This document shows, piece by piece, positions 5,396 to 9,744 of a stretch of 9,744 nt of DNA (position 1 is its first letter; each line of letters begins with the position of its first letter). This DNA is from Ramlibacter sp. (lineage in GTDB: Bacteria > Pseudomonadota > Gammaproteobacteria > Burkholderiales > Burkholderiaceae_C). Under the pieces are notes generated by a model that saw nothing but the letters and a program-made list of their open reading frames with translations, had not been told where the DNA came from and made no database searches. The stretch covers positions 1 through 9,744 of the forward strand of contig JAJNBO010000054.1 of assembly GCA_021156245.1 (NCBI GenBank), given 5' to 3'. The translations under genes were made by a program, and so were the position numbers.

Positions 5396-6317
5396 TCACG
5401 CCGCCGATCGCGCCGCCCGCTTCGTCCAGCCGCTTGCGGGCGGCTGCCGCATCGAGCCCGAGCCGCGACATCACGATCGCGGTCTTGACGTGGCCGCCGG
5501 CCGCGTCCAGCAGGCGTGTCGCCTCGTCGCGGCCAACGCCCAGCGTGTCGATCAGGATCCGCTCGCCGCGGTCCTGCAGCTTCTGGCAGGTGACCTGCAG
5601 GTCCACCATCAGGTTGCCGTAGACCTTGCCGGTCTTCACCATCGCCGCGGTGCTGATCATGTTCAGCACCATCTTGGTGGCCGTGCCTGCCTTCATGCGC
5701 GTGGACCCGGTGATGACCTCCGGGCCCACCAGCGGCGCGATCACCACGTCGTGCGTCTGCAGGATCTCTTCCGACGGATAGGTGCACAGCAGGAAGCCCG
5801 TGCGGGCGCCGAGCTCGCGGGCGCGCGCGAGGGCCCCGTGAACGTACGGGGTGGTGCCGGACGCCGCGATGCCGAGCACGAAGTCGCGCTGGTCCACGTT
5901 GCGTTCGTCCATCGCCGCGGCGCCATCGCCGGGATGGTCTTCCGCGCCTTCCTGCGCGCGCAACAGGGCTTCGAAGCCGCCGGCCATCACGCCTTGCACC
6001 ATCTCGGGCTCGGTGCGGTAAGTTGGCGGCATCTCGGAGGCGTCCAGCACGCCGAGGCGCCCGGACGTTCCGGCGCCGACGTAGACCAGGCGGCCGCCGG
6101 CGCGGAAGCACTCGACGACCAGGTCGATCGCGCGGGCGATGCGCTCGCGTTCGTCGCTCACCGCGGCGGCGACGAGGCGGTCCTCCGCATTGATGAGGTC
6201 GACGATCTCCAGCGTCGCCATCTGATCGATTCGGGTGCTGCGCGGATTGCGCTGCTCGGTCAGGCGGGCGTCGAGCGGCGGCCGTGACGACGTCTGTGGC
6301 TTTCGCGCGGAATCCAT
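5391..6317 (-). CDS. murQ: N-acetylmuramic acid 6-phosphate etherase
   Basis: A 308-aa MurQ (E. coli form 298 aa). The cytoplasmic enzyme splits the lactyl ether of MurNAc-6-phosphate to GlcNAc-6-phosphate and D-lactate during peptidoglycan recycling. The SIS domain is intact: VGAGTSGRLGVLDASEMPPTY (80-100), EGAED (123-127), GIAASGTTPYV (149-159) and GSTRMKAGTATKMVLNM (204-220). By alignment in motif, Glu95 and Glu126 correspond to the catalytic Glu83 and Glu114 of E. coli, with the same 31-residue spacing. The frame is open upstream to 6488. I chose the ATG at 6317 because homology begins about 18 residues later and the length then fits; ATGs at 6353 and 6383 are alternatives, none with a strong Shine-Dalgarno. 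No anmK, amgK, nagZ or murP gene is adjacent, so it stands apart from the usual recycling cluster. It converges on the catabolic operon. Confidence 0.93.
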   Translation of the reverse strand: MDSARKPQTSSRPPLDARLTEQRNPRSTRIDQMATLEIVDLINAEDRLVAAAVSDERERIARAIDLVVECFRAGGRLVYVGAGTSGRLGVLDASEMPPTYRTEPEMVQGVMAGGFEALLRAQEGAEDHPGDGAAAMDERNVDQRDFVLGIAASGTTPYVHGALARARELGARTGFLLCTYPSEEILQTHDVVIAPLVGPEVITGSTRMKAGTATKMVLNMISTAAMVKTGKVYGNLMVDLQVTCQKLQDRGERILIDTLGVGRDEATRLLDAAGGHVKTAIVMSRLGLDAAAARKRLDEAGGAIGGVK

Positions 6318-6519
6318 GGCAGGGGGTTTCGCCTCCAGCTTGAGGTCAGGCATGCGGATGTCCCATGGTAGAGGTGATCCCATGGTCCCGCCGCCGTGGG
6401 GGCATCGATGTAGGAAGGTCCAGTGTTCCGCTGTGGTATCCACGCCGAAACCCGCGGATGACCGGAGCACGCGGCCGGCGTTCCTCATGCGTTGGTGCCG
6501 GCACAGGCCGACCGCGCCA
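6318..6519 (-). other. murQ upstream region with short repeats
   Basis: About 200 bp between the thioesterase stop and murQ. It contains TCCCATGGT twice (6361-6369 and 6378-6386, 17 bp start to start) and the palindrome GTGGTATCCAC (6433-6443; arms GTGG/CCAC). Either could be an operator for murQ. I see no convincing -35/-10 pair and no strong terminator. The part nearest murQ may be coding if murQ starts at 6353 or 6383. Confidence 0.3.
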
Positions 6520-6939
6520 TCAGGATGCGACCGGGGTGAGCAAGGTCTCGCCGGTGGCGACCAGCTTCTCCTCGCCGGCTGCCACGGCGAACAGTTCGCA
6601 GGCCGTGAACACCTGCGTGCGCCCGGGCTTCACGACCCGCGCGCGGGCGACGAAGCGCTCGCCGACCGCCGGCCGCAGGCAGTTGACGGCAAAGTGGGAT
6701 GCGAGCACGCGGCCGACCAGCGTGGCTGCCGCGAATCCGCAGGCCGTGTCGATCAGCGCGCCCACGAGGCCGGCGTGCAGGAAGCCGGCGTACTGGCCCA
6801 GGTCCTCCCGCCAGACAACGGCGATCTCGGCGCGGCCGTCGCCCGCGGAGAGCACCTGGATGCCGCACCAGCGGTTGAAAGCCGCGGTCTCGTTGATGCC
6901 GCGGATCAACGCGAGCGGATCGGGATCGTTGGTGGCCAT
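6520..6939 (-). CDS. PaaI-like hotdog-fold thioesterase
   Basis: A 139-aa single-hotdog protein of the PaaI/4HBT acyl-CoA thioesterase family (PF03061). The signature lies at GFLHAGLVGALIDTACGFAA (52-71): His55 and the A-G that follow stand where family members have H-G-G, and Asp64 on the central helix is in the position of the catalytic acid of E. coli PaaI (Asp61). Later strands VNCLRPAVGERFVARARVVKPGRT (84-107) are typical. Such proteins hydrolyse acyl- or aryl-CoA thioesters in the cytoplasm, usually as tetramers. AGGAG 5 nt upstream of the ATG supports the start. It lies on the same strand 86 bp after the TauE/SafE gene and about 200 bp before murQ. Nothing ties it functionally to either. 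Substrate unknown. Confidence 0.88.
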   Translation of the reverse strand: MATNDPDPLALIRGINETAAFNRWCGIQVLSAGDGRAEIAVVWREDLGQYAGFLHAGLVGALIDTACGFAAATLVGRVLASHFAVNCLRPAVGERFVARARVVKPGRTQVFTACELFAVAAGEEKLVATGETLLTPVAS

Positions 6940-7025
6940 GGCAGCTCCTGGTGTCGCTGCAATCTAGCCCCGCGGTCCGATGCCCGCTGTCCTGGCGGGG
7001 ACGCGCGGTCCCGGCTGCGACACGT
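6940..7025 (-). other. Spacer between TauE/SafE and thioesterase genes
   Basis: An 86-bp gap. CCCGCT-GTCCT-GGCGGG (6983-6999) can form a 6-bp GC-rich stem with one G-U pair, but no T-run follows on the minus strand. CGCGGTCC occurs twice (6971-6978 and 7004-7011). It could weakly attenuate or terminate the upstream operon; evidence is thin. Confidence 0.25.
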
Positions 7026-7748
7026 TCAGCGCAGGGCCGCCCAGAGCAGCGAGAGGCCGGAGACCAGCATCAGCGCGTCGATCAGGCAGCGGTACGCCAG
7101 CGGCGAAAGTCTCAGGACCACGTGCTTGCCGATGAAGGACCCCGCCATGAGCGTCGCGCCGACGCCCAGGCCTTGCAGCAGCACCTCCGGCGGGAAGGCG
7201 CCGGACGCCTGGAAGGTCAGCACCTTGGCGACATACACGCCGATGGAGCCCGCGGCCTCGGTGCCCAGGAATGCGCCGCGTTCCAGCCCGTAGAAGGTGA
7301 ACAGCGGAACGGTGAGCGGCCCGGTGGACACGACCAGCCCGGTGAGCAACCCCAGCGGCCCGCCCAGCAACGCCAGGTGCAGCAGCGACAGCTTCAGCGA
7401 GCGCCGCGCCAGCCAGCGCCGCACGCCGATCAGCGACAGGAAGAACACGCCCAACGCGGCTTCCGCGACGCCGGGCGGGATGGCCAGCAGCGTGCGCGCG
7501 CCGATCGCCGCGCCCGGGATCGCCGTCGAACAGTAGGCGGCGCACGCGCGCCAGTCGATGTCCCGCCACCAGGCGAGCACGCGGCCGAAGTTGCCCAGGA
7601 TGGCCGCGACCGCCATGATCGGCACCGCCTGCCGCGGGCCGAACATCACCACCAGGATGGGCATGAGCACCAGCGACGAGCCGGTCCCGACGATGCCGCC
7701 GAGCGTGCCGGCGAACAGCCCGGCGGCGGCCAGGAAGACGTACTCCAA
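7026..7748 (-). CDS. TauE/SafE family sulfite exporter-like membrane protein
   Basis: A 240-aa polytopic inner-membrane protein of the TauE/SafE family (PF01925), normal length. The two-half architecture is visible: the N-terminal half starts AAAGLFAGTLGGIVGTGSSL with helices around 3-25, 40-60 and 68-90; the second half restarts near LLGGPLGLLTGLVVSTGPLT (127-146), echoing the same Gly-rich motif, and ends with helices near 188-206 and 220-238. Members export sulfite, sulfoacetate or other anions, or are uncharacterised. The frame begins with TTG at 7748 (LEYVFLA), one nucleotide after the TAG of the DM13 gene, with no clear Shine-Dalgarno, so translation probably depends on termination of the preceding gene. 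No in-frame ATG gives a complete first helix. Last gene of the tight minus-strand block; transported species unknown. Confidence 0.9.
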   Translation of the reverse strand: MEYVFLAAAGLFAGTLGGIVGTGSSLVLMPILVVMFGPRQAVPIMAVAAILGNFGRVLAWWRDIDWRACAAYCSTAIPGAAIGARTLLAIPPGVAEAALGVFFLSLIGVRRWLARRSLKLSLLHLALLGGPLGLLTGLVVSTGPLTVPLFTFYGLERGAFLGTEAAGSIGVYVAKVLTFQASGAFPPEVLLQGLGVGATLMAGSFIGKHVVLRLSPLAYRCLIDALMLVSGLSLLWAALR

Positions 7749-7749
7749 G

Positions 7750-8217
7750 CTAGCGGTACCTGGCGGCCGTGATGAACTGGCTGAAGGTCTCGCACCAGAC
7801 GATCACCGCCGTGAAGCGCGCGGGGTCGACGTCCGGCGGCAGCGGGACGACGAAGTTCTCGAAGGTCTTGACGTCGCCGACCCGCACCATCTTCGGCTTC
7901 AGGCGCTGGAAGTCGGCTTCGGTCTCGACGAACTCCGGCGACAGGTACAGCTTGTAGTCCGGCCCGGGCGCCAGCCGGCCGGCCAGGCCGATGCTGCGCG
8001 CCCCGACCGAGACGGTGCCCTCCCCCCAGTGCAAAGCATCGCTGTCCTTCAGGTCCCTGCGGAACTGGCCGGTGAACGCGTTGGCGCCGACCTGCTGCCC
8101 CACCTGCGAGGCCGTCGGCGCCGCCGGGGCGACGAGGATGGGCAGCACGTAGATCCCGGCCGCGAAGCCGATCGCGAGCATGGCAAGGTGCGTGGCGAGG
8201 AGGAGCAGCTTCTTCAT
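7750..8217 (-). CDS. DM13-domain protein with N-terminal membrane anchor
   Basis: A 155-aa protein. Residues 1-33 (MKKLLLLATHLAMLAIGFAAG onward) form a signal peptide or single membrane anchor, then an Ala/Pro linker, then a DM13 domain (PF10517) from about 46 to 152. Domain hallmarks: GQFRRDLKDSDALHWGEGTVSV at 50-71, the YKLYLSPEFVETEADF stretch at 88-103, and the C-terminal VIVWCETFSQFITAA (138-152) with the single conserved Cys142. DM13 domains have been proposed to have redox or electron-transfer roles, so an exported redox-linked function is possible but unproven. Its ATG overlaps the TGA of the DUF2784 gene (ATGA, 8217-8214), and its TAG lies 1 nt before the TauE/SafE start. This points to tight co-expression with two membrane proteins. 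Confidence 0.85.
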   Translation of the reverse strand: MKKLLLLATHLAMLAIGFAAGIYVLPILVAPAAPTASQVGQQVGANAFTGQFRRDLKDSDALHWGEGTVSVGARSIGLAGRLAPGPDYKLYLSPEFVETEADFQRLKPKMVRVGDVKTFENFVVPLPPDVDPARFTAVIVWCETFSQFITAARYR

Positions 8218-8606
8218 CGGCGTCGGCTTTGCGGCGGAAAGTACCACCATGCGGCGAGCACCGCCAGTCCGAACAGCGAGTAGGCCGCCGTGAACACCCA
8301 GGGCGACGCCTCGTGGAACAGGAGGCGCTGCACCCAGTGCTCGATGAAGCCTGCGCCGTAGGTGCCCTGGCCGGCTTGCGCGCGCAGCCACATCTCGAGC
8401 GTCGTGAGCGGGCAGACGGCGCCCAGCCACGCCTGCGCCACCACGTAGGCGATGGCGGCGAGGTGCGCGACGCGGAACGCCATCGAGCGGGCGAAGCGCC
8501 AGCCACGCAGGCCGCCCGCCAGGATGGCGGCCAGGCCGCCCACCACGAACAGGACGACGCCGAAGTGCAGCAGCAGGACGGCGTCCGCCAGCAGCCGGTA
8601 GCTCAT
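8214..8606 (-). CDS. DUF2784 family membrane protein
   Basis: A 130-aa membrane protein matching the DUF2784 family (PF10861). Predicted transmembrane segments lie around 8-31, 44-64 and 103-123. The family-specific motif is VCPLTTLEMWLRAQAGQGTYGAGFIEHW at 64-91, with a lone Cys65 followed by Pro-Leu-Thr at the membrane edge and a Tyr-Gly/Phe-Ile-Glu-His segment after it. Function unknown for the whole family. The start ATG overlaps the stop of the GFA gene by 4 bp (8606-8603) and its own stop overlaps the DM13 start by 4 bp, so the three are translated as a coupled chain. The position next to a DM13 protein suggests a membrane partner, which is inference. Confidence 0.85.
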   Translation of the reverse strand: MSYRLLADAVLLLHFGVVLFVVGGLAAILAGGLRGWRFARSMAFRVAHLAAIAYVVAQAWLGAVCPLTTLEMWLRAQAGQGTYGAGFIEHWVQRLLFHEASPWVFTAAYSLFGLAVLAAWWYFPPQSRRR

Positions 8607-9100
8607 TCCGGCTGCGCGAGCAGCGCCTCGCGGCGAGCGAGGCTGTCCGCGGGCCAGTGGTCCTCGCGGTCGTAGTACTCGGGCACGGCGGGCGTTCCCG
8701 GCGGCAGCACCACCCACGGCTGCTTCGATGCCGTGAAGATGTGGATGTCCGGCGGCAGGAGGTCCGGGTTGTCCAGCGTGCCGACCCGCACGAAGTGCAC
8801 GCGCCGGCCGGACCCCGAATAGTTGCTCCACAGCGCGACCAGGCAACGAGGACAGCGCGCGATCAGCTGCCCCTGCCCGCTCGCGGACGGCGTGTCGATC
8901 ACCTTCACCTCGCCCGCCAGCAGCGTCACGCGGGCGGCCTCGATCAGCGCGTTCAGCGCGAACGCAGCGCCCGACTCCCGCTGGCACCAGCGGCAGTGGC
9001 AGCAGTGCACGAACAACGGCGGCGAGCTGAGCCGGTAGCGCACGAAGCGGCAGTCGCAGCCGCCGTCGGCGGAGAAGGAATCGGCGCTGGCGGCTTCCAT
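8603..9100 (-). CDS. GFA/CENP-V family zinc protein
   Basis: A 165-aa protein of the GFA (glutathione-dependent formaldehyde-activating enzyme)/CENP-V fold (PF04828). Zinc ligands are present: Cys15 and Cys17 in GGCDC, the cluster Cys33/34/36/39 in CCHCRWCQ, and Cys83 and Cys86 in CPRC. SGAAFALNALI (43-53) follows the second cluster as in the family. The C-terminal IHIFTASKQPWV (119-130) is the typical W-containing tail. Named for a Gfa protein proposed to bind S-hydroxymethylglutathione; most members are uncharacterised thiol/zinc proteins of the cytosol. AAGG precedes the ATG closely. It begins 4 nt after the GNAT stop and overlaps the DUF2784 start. A true formaldehyde role is not supported, since no glutathione-dependent formaldehyde dehydrogenase is nearby. 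Confidence 0.88.
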   Translation of the reverse strand: MEAASADSFSADGGCDCRFVRYRLSSPPLFVHCCHCRWCQRESGAAFALNALIEAARVTLLAGEVKVIDTPSASGQGQLIARCPRCLVALWSNYSGSGRRVHFVRVGTLDNPDLLPPDIHIFTASKQPWVVLPPGTPAVPEYYDREDHWPADSLARREALLAQPE

Positions 9101-9104
9101 CGCC

Positions 9105-9560
9105 TTACAGCGCCAAAGTCATGAAGATGCTGTTCGGGTCCTCGCGGTAATCACCGAACGGGCCGCAAGGCGTGAAGCCGAAGCTGCGGTAGAGCGCGCG
9201 CGCCGGCTCGAAGCCGGGCTGCGAGCCGGTCTCCAGGCTGAGGCGCAGGTACCCGCGCGCACGGGCTTCGCCGATGATGTGCTGCAGCACGGCGCGGCCC
9301 GCGCCCTTGCGTCGAAGGCCCTTCGGGGTGCGCATCGACTTGATTTCCCCATGGGTGGGCGTCAGTTGGCGCAGGGCGCCGCATCCGAGCAGCAGCGGCC
9401 CTTCCCGCACCGTCCAGAACGTGACGTCCAGGCCGCGCAGCCCGGAGAGGTCGAGCGCGTGCACGCTCTCCGGCGGGGAGAGCTCGTGCATGTGAGCAAG
9501 ATGTTCCTCCAGCAGCGCGTGGATGTCGGGTCCGGTGAGGTCGTCGATCTGGATACGCAT
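9105..9560 (-). CDS. GNAT family N-acetyltransferase (YsnE/PhnO-like)
   Basis: A 151-aa Gcn5-related N-acetyltransferase (PF00583). It opens MRIQIDDLTGPDIHALLEEHL and contains SPPESVHALDL (28-38), the substrate-side signature of a well-populated proteobacterial subgroup. The acetyl-CoA phosphate loop is GLRRKGAGRAVLQHI (81-95), fitting R/Q-x-x-G-x-G/A; Leu-Glu-Thr-Gly (109-112), ARALYRSFGF (120-129) and YREDPNSIFMTLAL (138-151) complete the fold. Transfers acetyl from acetyl-CoA to an amine, likely a small metabolite, in the cytosol. ATG at 9560 chosen because the family starts here; no strong Shine-Dalgarno, and the frame upstream runs through the stop of the neighbouring acetyltransferase. 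It sits 11 nt after that gene and 4 nt before the GFA gene. Confidence 0.9.
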   Translation of the reverse strand: MRIQIDDLTGPDIHALLEEHLAHMHELSPPESVHALDLSGLRGLDVTFWTVREGPLLLGCGALRQLTPTHGEIKSMRTPKGLRRKGAGRAVLQHIIGEARARGYLRLSLETGSQPGFEPARALYRSFGFTPCGPFGDYREDPNSIFMTLAL

Positions 9561-9571
9561 TGGCGGGCTCG

Positions 9572-9744
9572 TCAGGGGTACTCGTACGCGGCGTCGGCGC
9601 TCTCCGCCTTGCACAGCGTCATCTGCGTGCCATGGTAGTAGCGGCCGCCCAGCTGCACGGCGTCGGGCTCGCGGCCGCACTCGACGAACCCGAGCGAGCG
9701 GTAGAGGCCGAGCGCGGGGTCGTTGGGCAGGTTGACGGTGAGGT
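9572..9744 (-). CDS. GNAT family N-acetyltransferase, C-terminal fragment
   Basis: The gene enters from the right edge; 56 codons plus stop (TGA, 9574-9572) are visible. The visible protein begins LTVNLPNDPALGLYRSLGFV and continues with CGREPDAVQLGGRYYHGTQM, then a short tail ending AAYEYP. The N-x-x-A-x-x-L-Y-R-S-L-G-F motif is the acetyl-CoA-side alpha4/beta6 region of GNAT enzymes, and REPDAV-x-GGRYYH-T-x-M is the usual C-terminal strand of one subgroup. It is a different subgroup from the following acetyltransferase, so the pair is not a recent duplication. It is intact at its 3' end and lies 11 nt upstream of the next gene in the same operon. Substrate unknown. Confidence 0.82.
   Translation of the reverse strand, partial: LTVNLPNDPALGLYRSLGFVECGREPDAVQLGGRYYHGTQMTLCKAESADAAYEYP

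Noticed and set aside
5490..6287. Plus-strand open frame opposite murQ
   Set aside because: Histidine- and arginine-rich shadow of the murQ codons, no motif, no start signal.
6983..6999. GC-rich hairpin as rho-independent terminator after the TauE/SafE gene
   Set aside because: Short stem with a G-U pair and no T-run on the transcribed strand; not enough to call.
6951..7772. Plus-strand open frame opposite the TauE/SafE gene
   Set aside because: Its Gln/Arg/His-rich product is the reverse-strand image of a hydrophobic membrane protein, a common artefact in high-GC DNA.
8603..9100. GFA protein as part of a formaldehyde detoxification operon
   Set aside because: No glutathione-dependent formaldehyde dehydrogenase, S-formylglutathione hydrolase or regulator is nearby; most family members are not formaldehyde enzymes.
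9105..9744. The two acetyltransferase genes as one broken or duplicated gene
   Set aside because: They belong to different GNAT subgroups, each has its own intact C-terminal motif and stop, and the 11-nt gap is a normal operon junction.

Overview
This window is high-GC, densely packed bacterial chromosome. Bug/TctC-type periplasmic receptors, a LysR regulator next to catabolic genes, and the codon and protein style point to a betaproteobacterium of the Burkholderiales (Comamonadaceae-like, e.g. Variovorax/Ramlibacter type). This is inference from family content and base composition, not from a marker gene. I see no rRNA, tRNA, CRISPR array, insertion sequence or phage gene.

Left part (1-5387): a LysR-controlled catabolic locus. 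A LysR-type regulator (367-1272, minus) sits between two outward-facing units. To its left, on the minus strand, is a Bug-family solute receptor cut by the window edge (1-269). To its right, on the plus strand, is a four-gene operon: an FMN-dependent alpha-hydroxy-acid oxidase (1347-2591), an RraA-like/HMG-aldolase-type protein (2648-3325), a D-2-hydroxyacid dehydrogenase (3330-4361) and a second Bug receptor (4398-5387). The most striking non-coding signal is a 48-bp element present once on each side of the regulator in mirror orientation (371-324 and 1267-1314; 41 of 48 positions identical, no gaps). Each copy points toward the outward gene, and a shared CGACACTGCG block follows 15-16 bp further on. 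This looks like a duplicated operator/promoter through which the LysR protein controls both units and probably itself. Together the genes suggest uptake of a carboxylic or hydroxy acid, its oxidation to a 2-oxo acid by enzymes of complementary type, and aldol or decarboxylative cleavage. The substrate cannot be read from the sequence.

Right part (5391-9744): genes all on the minus strand, so transcription runs from 9744 toward 5391. In transcription order they are: a GNAT C-terminal fragment (9572-9744, cut by the edge), a GNAT acetyltransferase (9105-9560), a GFA/CENP-V zinc protein (8603-9100), a DUF2784 membrane protein (8214-8606), a DM13-domain protein (7750-8217), a TauE/SafE transporter (7026-7748, TTG start), a PaaI-like hotdog thioesterase (6520-6939) and MurQ, N-acetylmuramic acid 6-phosphate etherase (5391-6317). 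The first six are spaced by 11 nt or less or overlap by 4 bp and look like one operon. An 86-bp gap precedes the thioesterase and a roughly 200-bp gap precedes murQ. The murQ stop and the second Bug stop face each other only 3 bp apart.
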